Below are positions 9,901 to 20,442 of a stretch of 25,991 nucleotides of DNA, piece by piece. The notes under the pieces are model-generated. The model was given only the letters and a program-made list of their open reading frames with translations, was not told the origin of the DNA and did no database searches. The stretch is from Mesaphorura yosii (Eukaryota > Arthropoda > Collembola > Poduromorpha > Tullbergiidae): the NCBI GenBank assembly GCA_009869945.1, contig WIXG01000697.1, positions 1 to 25,991 on the forward strand. Reading direction: 5' to 3'. How positions within the stretch are numbered: position 1 is the stretch's first letter; every line of letters starts with the position of its first letter. A program made the translations under genes and the position numbers.

Positions 9901-12660
9901 ATTTTACACGTCAGACTTCTGCATGTCCAACGCCTCTTGGATGGCGTGGCTCAGAATTTCTGCATGTTTGCATGGCGTTTGTCTGCACATCCAAGACGCA
10001 AGAACAAGAACCAAAACCGGCTCATTGTTTACACCATGCCGTGAACTGTGCAGTCATAATCAGAGTCATGGTCATGGCCGCACTCAAACTCATACTGTGG
10101 ATGCGGAATAATGAACTCATCAAGGCACGCGCTGCTGGAATAAAACATGTACCTGGGCGAGTACGTTTCGCAACCATAACTAAACGGAACGGCATAAAAG
10201 ACGATCCGAGTCCACGAGTGTAAGTGCAGAACTTCACGGCTCATGGCACGGTGCATAGAACTATGATGGAGCTTGATATCTATGCCCACACATGCGTCGA
10301 TCCGATCACCCCCTTTCCTCTTATAAAATAAACTGTACTAATTTTCCCATGCATTGCAAATAAGAAAGGATGCAAAATGCCAATTCGAGATGTGAGAATG
10401 AATTTTAATCAAAACAAGATATCGTCGCCGATATGCGCGTCTGTTCGTGTTTATCACGGCACATTTCCCCATTAAAAATGCTGTGCCACTTGTAATAACA
10501 ACTTAACAACCAACGAGGAAACTCGTAAAAATGCCATTTCGGTGGGAGCAACGAGCAACCAGACTTTAATTCAAACCTTATGCTTATGTTGATGTTGATG
10601 TGCTTGTGCGAATAAAAATGGAAATGGGGTTTGCTAACGTACGCCTGGCTCGTAAAATGCCATTTTGCACTTGCGATCGTGTCCAGCGCAGCGTTTATGT
10701 GCAAAAAACTGCACATGCATTTGGTGCCCTGCTTGTGTCCGCTTGTGGCATGCGACCTTCGCCAAGGTTCATTAATTGCGTCTGTTTAGTAGTCTATCCA
10801 TTTCTCATTACTCTAAAAGGTGATCCGTGAGCTCGGCTACGTTTTATTTATAACGTTTCCATTTATACAAACCAGTGTACGTTGTGCAAATTGCGGCAAC
10901 GCAAGAACGGAGAACGCAGAACTTGGGTCGTATAAATTCACATCTCCGGACACGGAACACCGAATACCATGCTTACCGTCTCTATGCGGACTCGGGCTGG
11001 AGCGTCATAAAGAACATTATGACACGATAGAGAACATTACTTCAGGTTCCACGGGTTTTATTGTGCAAAAAGATTCTAGGCACTAAATATAATTCGTGAC
11101 TGACGCCCGACGCTGTGTGGCTGTTTTCGTACTTTTGCGCATTACCTCCATTTATGGGTTCATTTCTCCCAAACTGTGTTTTCTGGAGCTCGTTGCCCAC
11201 GATCACGACCAAAACGAGCAAAGTGGATTTCCGGGAAATGTTGATATCGAAATCATCAATGATTACTTTCACCTGCATTTCCCGGTACCTTCGCAAAGTT
11301 GAAAAACAAATATGATACCGTCAAATTTTGAAGCATGATTTTGCGTAGTCAAACATAGTATGAACTGTGCAGGGCGGTTACACAATAAATCCCACTTGAA
11401 TGTTATGTTATATGAATGCAAATACTTGCCCTCAGAGAATTCAGTAATTCCATATTGCTGTTCCGGCTCGGGAAAGGAAAATGGACGAGACAAGGTCACC
11501 CGAAGTAATAACATTCAAGAAAATGGCTGTCTAGACTCAGTCTCTTGATTCTGTTGTCTGGCTTATTTATGCACAGTAAATATTGCACGAACTGGAACTC
11601 GAAGCAATTTCACATTTCATTGATATAAATTCATGATTTATATCCACCTGAAAAGAAGCGACTGCATTCAGTCAACCTAAAATCGTTTTCTGAAGGTGAG
11701 TCATTGATAGTAACCCATAAGTCCTTATGAAGGACTCGCTCGAATGAAGGGATGAATCAGCATGTGAAATTGTGGGAATAGATGCTAGATGAACTAAACA
11801 CTAAACAGTGATCAATGAATATATGGACTGTGACTGTGATATGCTATAACATTGACACCTGCAGCGCGGTCCACAAAAACATTAAGTGCAATGGTGAAAG
11901 TTAAAAATATTCATGGGCACTTGACTTACGGTCAAAATACACACCGCGCCGTTGTGATTTTCATGGTCCCAACAAAAGATGAAGTTTGTTCCAGTTCAGC
12001 TGGTACAACTGGGAGTGTCTTTTACAACCAGTACTTCCGGGCACGATTGGTTGTAGTTCCCTGAAGACAGTTCCGGTTTCTAATTTTCCAGTTGATCCCA
12101 AAATATTCCTCTTAATATGACAACGATTTTCTCATCTGCCGGGTTCAACGTAACGTAAATATGTAGCACTCGCTGGCTCCGGCCCATCTGTCCTTCAGGA
12201 TGCTCCCACGACATTTGCAAGCTTTAGTTCCGCCATTCATGGAAGGTTAGATAAGAATTCCAATAAGCAATCCTAACTTTACGTCAAAATTATATAGAGC
12301 TTGTACCCGAGTACCCGTATCACGTTCACTTTTAAGTTCACAAACACCAGATTGCGACTACACTCTGTTTATCAGGTCAAGTTTATGCTTTTCGCTCCAT
12401 ATGCGTTTGTTTACGAATTCTTACAAAGTTGAGTAGCGCCAAAGTCGAAACTGCATGCTCTACCATTTCAAGTGAGACGATTCGTGTACGAACTGTTAGT
12501 TATCAATCATTATTTAGCTTTTTATCTACAACGCTGATAGTCTGATCGATAGAAATCTAGCAATGTGATTGATTTAAGAGTGATCAGTGCATCACGATCA
12601 CCAAATTACCAGCCATTACGACACGGTTCTCGTTCTGGTAGCGCAATGCCATTTCCTTCG
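7000..12660. other. Intergenic stretch without supported genes
   Basis: Only short, mutually overlapping open frames of 60-105 codons occur, with no domain, signal peptide plus splice pair, or RNA gene that I can defend. Small features are a plus-strand TATAAAAA at 7210-7217, a tandem GCCGGTATT near 7071-7090, TATAAAAT near 10324, and a 17-18 bp direct repeat at 10522 and 10649. Frame 7362-7634 (plus) is hydrophobic and sits 145 bp after the 7210 TATA sequence, but it shows no other gene character. Confidence 0.55.
10522..10666. repeat. Direct repeat CTCGTAAAATGCCATTT (two copies)
   Basis: Copy 1 at 10522-10539 and copy 2 at 10649-10666 share CTCGTAAAA followed by TGCCATTT, and differ by one extra A in copy 1. 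The core CTCGTAAA is also a posterior-Hox-type site. Origin and role are unknown. Confidence 0.5.
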
Positions 12661-12663
12661 GTG

Positions 12664-12894
12664 AATAGAGCTTAGCCAATAGCCACCGGCGGCGAAATAT
12701 AAAGGTAAGCTTGTTAATTAACTATAATTATAACTTAATACAAAGCATTAGATCGTTAGTCACTGCGTCAAAAACTCTTGGGCAGAGTCGGGGGATTTGG
12801 GTACAGAGGAAGATTTCCCACTTTAAAGCATTGTTGGAGATCAGTTGGAAACCAACCTTCCAGTCTTGTCAGCAGTCAGCACTCTCTCCAAAGA
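12664..12894 (+). promoter_or_regulatory. Putative USB1 promoter and 5' leader
   Basis: An AGCCAAT box near 12674 and a GC-rich CCACCGGCGGCG patch lie about 200 bp before the USB1 start codon. A sequence matching a splice donor, AAAG|GTAAGC, near 12704 could end a non-coding first exon, with an acceptor somewhere before 12895. Position is the only support. Confidence 0.3.
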
Positions 12895-13913
12895 ATGTCG
12901 TCCAACGCTGCAGGCGGATTGCAATTGTTATTGGAGAGTTACAATGACTCCGACCACGATGAAGAGGAGTGCGGAGGAGATTCGGCTGATAACAAACCTG
13001 CTTCCGTGGATAAAATTAAACTACCAGCCCCCGTTGGTGTGGTCAACATGTTTCTTGAAAAGACTGATGCAGCTAATAATAATTCTGAGGATTATGGAGG
13101 CAGAATTCGTTCCTTTGCCCACATCCGGGGCAATTGGGCGTCGTACGTCTTTCTACCGTGTAAGTTTGATTTCAAAGGTTGAACATCATTCTTATCCATG
13201 TAGTGCAATGACTTTTGTGTTTTGTAGTTAATTCGAGGAGCCTTTCTAGCATGGTTGAGATTGTGCGAAAAAGTTTGGAAGAATTTCCAGACCAGCCAAA
13301 TGTCACCTTTAATGATGAATTTCACTTAAGTCTTTCAAAAACTGTCGTGCTACACCATCATTGGATTGAACCGTTCATCCAATCTTTGAAGTCAGCTTTC
13401 AGAATAAGAAAAAGGTAGAATTCGCTTTTGGTCAAGCATATGGGTTGGAATTGGAACGGCCGATTATCGATTTGTAATTTTTAGATTCGACGTTATCTTC
13501 ACGGAATTCAAAGTGTACCTGAATGAGGAGAAAACGCGAACATTTATTGGGATGAACATATTTGCTTCAGAAACTTTAATGAATCTCGTCAAGGACTGTG
13601 ATATTTGTCTTTCGGAGTACGGACTTGAAAAGTATTACCAAGTAAGTTCCATATTGATCCTGTCAACTTTGACTTGGCTGTTAACCTCTGAATACGAATT
13701 CTTGAATGATTTCAGGACACCTCATTTCACGTTAGTGTAGCGTGGTGTGTGGGAAACCACGACAAATGGATTAGAACTCATCTTCTACCACTAGTCAATT
13801 CAAAATGGATCGAGTCGTTGGATAGCGATTCAAGTTTGCAAGTCGCTACCATTAAGTCCATCGAATTAAAAACTGGCAATAAGGTCTACCAATTTCTCTT
13901 GGAGCAAGGGTGA
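12895..13913 (+). CDS. USB1: U6 snRNA phosphodiesterase USB1 (Mpn1), 268 aa
   Basis: USB1 is the nuclear 3'-5' exoribonuclease of the 2H phosphoesterase superfamily. It trims the oligo(U) tail of U6 snRNA and leaves a 2',3'-cyclic phosphate. Exons are 12895-13159, 13228-13414, 13485-13641 and 13716-13913, joined in frame (phases 1, 2, 0) with GT-AG introns of 68, 70 and 74 nt. Both catalytic HxS motifs are present: FHLSLSKT (His121, Ser123) and FHVSVAW (His208, Ser210). They are 87 residues apart, as in the human enzyme. The family motif RGNWASYVFLP near residue 80 precedes exon 2. The N-terminus is acidic and low in complexity (SDHDEEECGGD), typical of the family. The ATG at 12895 is used because the frame upstream has no ATG. 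The length matches the usual 265 or so residues. It converges tail to tail on kindlin. Confidence 0.93.
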
Positions 13914-13968
13914 CAAGTTCTCGGAACAGAAAGCAAGATTCCCAGACATTTTCAAGAGCTGCTCGGGA

Positions 13969-13974
13969 ATTAAA
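13969..13974 (+). terminator. Poly(A) signal variant ATTAAA of USB1
   Basis: ATTAAA occurs 56 nt after the USB1 stop. It is the commonest variant hexamer in animals and the nearest candidate. Confidence 0.4.
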
Positions 13975-14097
13975 TATAAAATCATCAACATAAAAACAAT
14001 GAATGATAAAAATAACATTTTTGTACTTCAGTATTTACACGAAGCCAATCCTAATTCTGATACACTGCAGAAATCAATTTCGCACACGGAACCCGCT

Positions 14098-14103
14098 TTT
14101 ATT
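14098..14103 (-). terminator. Poly(A) signal AATAAA of kindlin
   Basis: TTTATT on the plus strand reads AATAAA on the minus strand 80 nt beyond the kindlin stop. The USB1 and kindlin 3' UTRs meet in a 269-bp gap. Confidence 0.5.
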
Positions 14104-14182
14104 TCGTCAAACACATAAAAAGACACACGCAAATCTACAAGGCCTCGAAAGAAGTTAAGATAAGGCAGCAAAACATAATTTT

Positions 14183-17100
14183 CTAATTCCAACCACCAGT
14201 CAACTTGTGGAAGAGCTCCTCGTTCAATACTTGGCTGGATTCCTTTGACCTAAAACAGCAATAAAACGTATTGGTAAAAGGGTCTGTTCTTCGTAAACGC
14301 TTTACGGCATGTTGGCTATTTGTTTGTCAAACTTGTTTATACCGTTTACTTCTTCCTTTAAGTAATTCTTTGAAACCTGTTGTTAATTCCACTACTGTGT
14401 ACATCTCTCTGGTTAACAAACGTTATAATAAAAACCTTACACAAACAAATAGCCAACATGCCATATGAAAACAGCGTTTTCGAAAGGGTCATTCATTTAT
14501 AAGAATCTACAAACTCTAAATATTCAAAGCTATTTAGAATCTTTGGAAACTTTATTCATAGTAACTTGGACGTTTTGGGTGTTGCATAAACTTGCCATAT
14601 TGCAAACTTAAACTTATAAAGTATACTGATACTGATAAACTTGCCTGAGACTGAGGAAAATGTAGCCTCCAATAAATTCATGCACGACTTTGCAATCCGC
14701 CGATTGAACTCCAAATGAAATATTTTCATCGTCCAACTGAATCATCATCAGCTTGACTTCCCAATTTACGTTCCAAGCCTGCGTTGAAAAGGTTAGTAGT
14801 TTACAAAAATGGATTTCATTTGTTGAAAACGTTGTAAGTTTAATAGTTTGACTTACTTTCATGTTGTTGTACCTCCAGGTCTTAATATGGTCCTGGAAAT
14901 ATGAAATGAAAGTTTGTTTCTTTTGGTCTGGACTATGGAAGAATGATTCCAAAAGATAACTTACACCAGTGTTAAGATCCATGCGCATAATACGATTGAA
15001 CGCAACTCCAAGAAGTTCGTCCTTCTTTGATCCAGTGAAACGAACAATGAACAGACTGATCCCTGAGTCAGGCAGGTTTTGCCAGGCCTTGATGTAGTTC
15101 ATCTTCGCTTGGATCAAATTATGATCCTTCACGTTTGCGTGGGCTTCCAAGATTCTGGTTTGAAGCTGAAGATAAAGTCCCAATATATCAATGGCCTTTT
15201 AAGACTAAGTAGGCGCATATGAAGTCTCACCTTATTTGTTTTGATTCTTTTAAGAAATTTCGGGGCCACGTAATCGGCAGGCTGTATTTCGAATGAATTC
15301 GGATTGATGGCAGGTGCTTGCGAACGATGTTGCATCGCCAAAAATGTTTTGATTGTCTTCACTTCCGAGTCGTATGAAGCATCCGCAATTGATTTACCTA
15401 CGACATTATGGCATTACATAAGTGTGAGCGCGCTTGAAGTATTTTAAGAAAAGGGTTTGCGAAACGTTTAGTAAAGTTGGTTTTTTGTATTCGCTTCGCT
15501 GTCATAATGATTTACCCTTTGCTCCAAGTTTACAAGCCGCAAGCCACTTTGCGTATTGATCCTCCTGAGGACAACAACACGATCATTATTCTCAATATTT
15601 TGACCTCGGACTCGCAACTTGATTGCCTTACCGTTTCGCACCTCAACCAGTATTCGGTCATTCCAACCTCTCCTCCCATAACTTCCAACTTGATTCCGTA
15701 CTTTCCTAATCAAATTAAATTGAATTCTGAAATCATTCATACGCATACTGTTCATTCATACTTACCCTGACTCAAGCTCAAATCAGGAGTTACTTCTGCA
15801 CCTCTCAAGCTGATGCTGAATCCTGAGTCCAAGTCCCCTGCCGTCTTGCCAAACATTATGGAGCACTCTCGGCAAGTTACGTAATACTTTTTGAAACCCT
15901 TCAAGGTGAATTTCTTCCCTTTCATGACGCGTAGCACATCATTAAGTGACGGAGCAGAGCTCATGTTCCTTGGCGTCTGCTGGAGCGACAGTTGAAGAGA
16001 ATCGAGAGCAGCGTCAATGGAGTCATCGAGGTCTTCGTTCGATTGACTTGGTGGCTGCGGGATATTAGCTTGAAGATTGACCTGCAGCTGTTGAAGAGAA
16101 TGATTAGATCGATATTGATTATCTATCATCAACACTGGTATTTTCAAGTCTGGAGAAATATTATCTTACTTGCAACGCCGCAAACATCAGCATCTCCTCC
16201 TCGGTGCAATCAACTTCTTCATTGATTAGCTGATGTTTAGCTTGCTCATAAAGTTGATTGATGCGAACAGCATCCAACGCTGGATTCAGGTCAAAGAAAG
16301 TGTAAAACTTAAACCGCAGGAGAAGAGTGTCCAGCTCTCGAATTCCTTGCTCCATGATTGACAGCGATGAATCAAGCCAACTAAAACAATGTGAAGTTTA
16401 ATTAATTTTGCCCTGGTAAGTGGCAGCAAGCTTGTTGCTGTTTTTACATGACCAGTGAACTTACGCCACATTCATTCTAGCTTTCTCCACTTGATTTCTA
16501 GGCCTGAGTGGGGTTCCACCAATACCAGAAGGCGGGCTTCCTGCTAAATGTTCCACGTCAATCTCGTTGTAGATTGGCCCATGCCCAAAGCCTCCAACTT
16601 GTCCTTCCATGGGCGTAGCGATGTACGGCCGAACGTCATCCTGTTCGATCGGCGTTCTTCGTGGTGTCGGACCACACCCAGCAGACGATGGTGGAAACTG
16701 GTGATGGCCCCTTGTCATGACGAAAGTATTTGTGTCCGGCGGAATCACTCGTCGTAATTCGTCCACGTGAGTAATTTTGTAGTTTCGTGATTGAGTGTAG
16801 TTTTGTTTGAGGTGATCCGGCTGGAGCGGATGACAAAAGCTCAACTCCTCGGGATGACGGATCCCTAATCATTTGCGAAAGTCCATTGCACAAGATGGCA
16901 ATTGCAACTGCTGGAAAGAATGTTTATGTTTACCCAATTCTTTGCATAGGTTGACGACTGAATTGAACGTCTTGATGGAAAAGTCAACCCTCATTTCCAG
17001 AGTACGACAGTCTGGCAGTTGAACCCGAAGTCTCTGTGAGATGGAATCACACATGCACAGGAGCAACGAATTTACGCGAAGGACGAAGAAGAGGGATGTT

Positions 17101-17868
17101 ACCTTGTGCACTGGTGTAAAGTAGAGCAGAGCATCAGCTTGAACACTATATTGGTCGAGAGTGAACCTTCAAATAGAATATTAATTGGACGATGCTGATT
17201 GGCTGGCGCTTCGGGTTGTTTGTTTTTATGATATTAACACACAAATTGTTATTTGAAATAAATTTTAAAAGCTAACCTTGTCCGAGTCAGCCACATATTT
17301 CGTTCTGGCCACCACAATGCATGGTCAGACCAATCAGCAGAGATTCCTGAAATAACGTAACGTGTCGATATTTATATGAATATTTCGTATGTAGATCCAC
17401 ATGAAGGCAAGGAGTAGATTCAACACATTTTGCAAGGGTCCAATTCGCTGTTTGCAAAGTTTGGAATCTCCGAAAGAAATATCGAGAAGCGCTAGTGCGA
17501 GAGAGTGAGATACTCCGAGACCCTTGGTCAATACTTCCGGGTGAATCAACGACTACGAGATGTAAACATCATTTCTACTGTTTTTCACGTAACCATCTGA
17601 GATATGCGATGCGTATTGCAGGACTTGGAAAGATGTGACGTCCAAAATTACGACTTATCCCCGACATTTGATAAGAAAATGGTAATTTAAGATAAGCAAA
17701 TCTCTCAATAAGGTATCTTTGCTCACCCAATTCTTCCACGAGAGCTAACATGACTCCGCCAATATGGGTTTCTCCTTTGACCCTCAAAGTTCTTGTTTCA
17801 TTCAAGTCCGTAACCAGGACCCGAAGCTCCCAGCTTCCATCTCCAACCAAAGACCCGTTGCTGAACAT
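14183..17868 (-). CDS. Kindlin (fermitin family), 678 aa
   Basis: Kindlin is the cytoplasmic integrin co-activator. It binds integrin beta tails, ILK and membrane phosphoinositides at adhesion sites. Fourteen exons join in frame: 17868-17727, 17346-17277, 17166-17103, 17033-16934, 16864-16465, 16380-16170, 16087-15766, 15705-15632, 15564-15516, 15397-15231, 15165-14965, 14892-14857, 14778-14645 and 14249-14183. The order is an F0 ubiquitin-like domain ([14 protein letters not shown], then DWSDHALWW), F1 with a long Pro/Gly-rich insert (about 135-250), an F2 core ([36 protein letters not shown]) split by a PH domain (about 378-475, [11 protein letters not shown] and [20 protein letters not shown]), and F3 ([36 protein letters not shown]). 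It ends in LTGGWN. Thirteen introns are present. Twelve are GT-AG and the last is GC-AG. The length fits the family (about 680-720). Confidence 0.95.
14250..14644 (-). other. GC-AG intron 13 of kindlin
   Basis: The donor is CTCAG|GCAAGT, a GC site with an otherwise perfect consensus. The acceptor is TGTTTTAG. Only this junction keeps the frame: phase 2 AG plus G gives Arg, then [25 protein letters not shown], which matches the conserved kindlin C-terminus. The nearest GT, three bases downstream (CAA|GTTTAT), shifts the frame and destroys that ending. At 395 nt it is the longest intron of the gene. Confidence 0.85.
14306..14462. repeat. Foldback element with perfect 22-bp arms in kindlin intron 13
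   Basis: GGCATGTTGGCTATTTGTTT plus GT (14306-14327) recurs as its exact reverse complement at 14441-14462, with a 113-nt interior. Weaker symmetry continues outward (TCGTAAACGC on one side, the complement of GCGTTTTCGA on the other), so the element may span roughly 14270-14500. It could be a decayed foldback or MITE-type transposon, or a structured intronic hairpin. I see no transposase or clear target-site duplication. Confidence 0.65.
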
Positions 17869-18040
17869 GATTTTGGCACTAAGTTAAGGCTACAAGGGCC
17901 CTGCGAAGGACCCTAAACTAGAATAAAAATAATACTTGTTAGGAAGTTAACCTAAATGGTAAAATGTACGAATTCAAATAGTGAGTGGGAAGGAAAGTGA
18001 GAGCCGCCGCCTACTTCACGTGCATATAAAGTCTTCGGTG
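17869..18040 (-). promoter_or_regulatory. Putative kindlin upstream region
   Basis: An E-box CACGTG lies next to a TATA-like CATATAAAG (plus strand) near 18020-18030, about 150 bp upstream of the kindlin ATG. Read on the minus strand, GTTAACTTCC followed by a T-rich run ending in CTAG could be a tiny 5' UTR intron. The evidence is weak, and the TATA sequence could equally serve plus-strand transcription. Confidence 0.25.
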
Positions 18041-18667
18041 GATGTATATTATTTTAAGACGAGGAAGATGTGTGAACAGAAACAGAGCAGCAAACCCTTC
18101 TAAAAACAAAATGCAACGGGAGGTTTACTGCTGAGCGAGCTGTGATTGTGATGTTAGTTTTGAGGTTTTGCAAGGAGAGCTAAAGCTAAATGCACGATAG
18201 CGAACGCACTTTTTGGAAGACATACTCCCACAATAAACATCAATAAAAAATGCTGAGCAGATTAGATACTACTGTCTCACACTCGCACAATCACATTACA
18301 CACGCAAAGCCATACCCGATTCGTATGTTCACTTGCGTAGAGGTGAAAATGCCCGAAAAAGGGCATCGCACCGCCCACGCATTATTTGCAGAGCTCAGAG
18401 CCAAAGTAAATCGCCCATGTGCACTAATGGCTTGTATCAAGTCCCAAAATGTTTCAATTTGGGTCAATGCTGACGAATAGGAAGGTGACATTATGTAACG
18501 TTCGATACGCTCATGCTCAAGCTCGTGTTTGCTTGCCAAAATGACAAAGTCATCAATAAATGGACTGATACAATGAAACAAGACGTCGTGCATTCCATTC
18601 TCAAGTGTGGTAGTAGCGTACAGAGAATCCAATTTTAATCAGACGACGAAACTTGAAGTGAAGATTT
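18041..18667. other. Gap between kindlin and the SEC14-like cluster, with overlapping open frames
   Basis: A minus-strand frame spans 18632-18291 (first ATG about 20 codons in) and a plus-strand ATG frame spans 18250-18480. They overlap on opposite strands. Neither shows a known domain, signal peptide or homology to its neighbours. The minus frame has even codon use and a possible donor near its end, so it may be a remnant exon. I cannot call a gene. Confidence 0.25.
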
Positions 18668-18673
18668 TTTATT
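18668..18673 (-). terminator. Poly(A) signal AATAAA of the proximal SEC14-like pseudogene
   Basis: It reads AATAAA on the minus strand 59 nt beyond the ancestral stop codon at 18732. It is retained although the coding sequence is broken. Confidence 0.5.
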
Positions 18674-18731
18674 GAGCATTTGTGTCATGATGAGTTTAAC
18701 ATTGATTATCGCAGAGCATTTGAGCCTAGTT

Positions 18732-19970
18732 CTAACGAAGACGTCCTTTTCCACCAAGTGCAATTGGCAATAGGTCCAGATTGAAATCCTTCGCCAAAAC
18801 TGGACCCCATTCTTCCTTGTTATGGACGTAAATTTTAAGTGCTTTCACATTTTGTGTGCTCATTAAAGGTCGAGCCAACCCTAGAAAATTTTCGAAGATT
18901 TTCGACACTGCAAAAAAGGACTAAATAGTAAAGAACAATAATAACGCAATGAGCGTACTTAATTTTATCAACACATACCATTAACAATGGTCAACTTATG
19001 AAATATTCCCGGCTAATATTTGTCCAACCACATCGTAGCTGTTCGTGCAAACGTAACACTTAATCAAGTAATTCGTTTGCATTTGTGATTGAAATAGTCA
19101 CCAGATCGCAGGACAGATTCGGACTTACACTGCAAGCGAAAACTTTGCCTCAGGTTGAGTCCACCAGCATCAGCCAAAATGTAAAATTGGGCCACAAGCT
19201 TAGAACCTGTGGGATCTGTGGCATTTAGGATTAGTCTGTCTCCCGTCTCGAACTCTCGAAATATGAGATATCGAGCCGTTTTCTGTGATTGCCCGGCTAG
19301 CGCACAGAGTCTGAGGTCCCAGCTTCCAAATGGAATGAAAAATACCGCAAAGTGTAAAACATATTTACATTTTGGTAGAAGCATCTTTCGCAACTCATCC
19401 AAAGGTCTCATTTGGTCTTCCGGCATTATCCTGCCCAGCCAGTGCGCAGGAAGCACTTTTCAATTTTACTGAAATCTTCATGTATTAAATGGTCAATACT
19501 TTCCTCCTTCCTCCATGCGATTATTTTGTAAATGTAAAGATAATTATCATTAATGCCCATGAAAATCACAAATAAACTCATTCAGCATCAGCATTTACCT
19601 CTTCAATCCGTCTTTTGGCTCTCTCCGCATTCAACCCCTCGGCTAAAAATCAACAAGGACAAATTTCGGGTTGTTAAAAGTGGGCAATTAAATTAAGAAG
19701 ACCGCACTGCAATCTAATCGAATAACCTCGCAGCACTCGCATGAGGTAAGCATCGCGTTTCATGAAGTCGAGGTACAAAAGGGAGTAGTTCACTTGTGAA
19801 CGCAACAGAAAACAAGAACTTTTGAATTTAGATTTGCAATGCGTCAAAGGAATTGTATTCTCTGTAAAGCAAATTGTTTCGAGTTTGGCCTCTTCTGGCG
19901 TGAAATAATTTTCAGATGCTGTGACTGACGGAATAAAAACAAGAGCTATAAATCCTTTGGAAAAATTCAT
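18732..19970 (-). pseudogene. SEC14-like (CRAL-TRIO) pseudogene, proximal copy
   Basis: It is collinear with the intact copy at 20443-21747 but damaged in several ways. The signal-peptide start (MNFSKGFIALVFIPSVTA) and the DFMKRDAYLMRVLRG motif are present at 19970-19727, but the intron-1 donor is gone and that intron reads through in frame. Exon 3 (19642-19599, AEGLNAERAKRRIEE) is intact. At exon 4 the acceptor CAG has become AAA (19527-19525), a 1-nt loss near 19440-19455 shifts the frame, and the donor GT is now AT (near 19411). The exon 5 acceptor AG is GG (near 19346-19345). Exon 6 (19038-18979) carries a TAG at 19015-19013. Exon 7 (18907-18732, ending LLPIALGGKGRLR) is intact and has the same 176-nt length as in the good copy. 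Assembly error could explain one lesion but hardly all. Confidence 0.8.
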
Positions 19971-20385
19971 GTTTTGGAAAAGAGGAACTTATTTTACTAA
20001 TGAACTTCTATCACTTGTAAAGAATGGACCTTCTGGCATGCAACTCTCAACGAATCAACGATGCAGGCCTTGCAAAATTGCAAGGCATTGCATCCTTCAT
20101 CATGTGCGCTGCGAGCACGTGTCTCTGATTTGAGCCTAAAACACAAACTGGTTTTTCGCATAATTGATCATAATTTGCAGTAGTTGACCTCCAGATGCTA
20201 GAATCTACACCTGATATTGTTTAAAAAAAACGTCAACATGGAGCTGCATCCATTTACAAATCTTAAGCTAGATTCTTCTGAATCTGGACGCGGTGCTGTA
20301 ACGCGGAGACGGAAAGAGCGAAAGATTCGATATTAAGGGATGAACAAGAGTTTACGATGCTTGCTAAAATTTTACTAAGCGCACA

Positions 20386-20391
20386 TTTATT
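20386..20391 (-). terminator. Poly(A) signal AATAAA of the intact SEC14-like gene
   Basis: TTTATT on the plus strand lies 52 nt beyond the stop codon at 20443, the same spacing as in the proximal pseudogene copy. Confidence 0.55.
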
Positions 20392-20442
20392 TTATAAACC
20401 GTAGCTTATATTTTCAGTAAACAAAGGTGTATTCAAAATTTC

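Noticed and set aside
12778..12894. N-terminal extension of USB1 in the same frame
   Set aside because: The extended frame starts at TTG with no ATG. The ATG at 12895 places the catalytic histidines at positions matching known USB1 proteins.
14641..14645. Ordinary GT donor (CAA|GTTTAT) for kindlin intron 13
   Set aside because: It puts the last exon out of frame and loses the conserved C-terminal sequence. The GC donor restores it.
15477..15770. 97-codon plus-strand frame opposite kindlin
   Set aside because: It is antisense to well-supported kindlin exons 8 and 9 and their introns, whose minus-strand translation is conserved.
19064..19456. Reading the proximal SEC14-like copy as a functional gene with retained introns
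   Set aside because: Introns 1 and 4 can be read through, but the exon 4 frameshift, the missing exon 4 acceptor and the TAG in exon 6 still block a full CRAL-TRIO protein.
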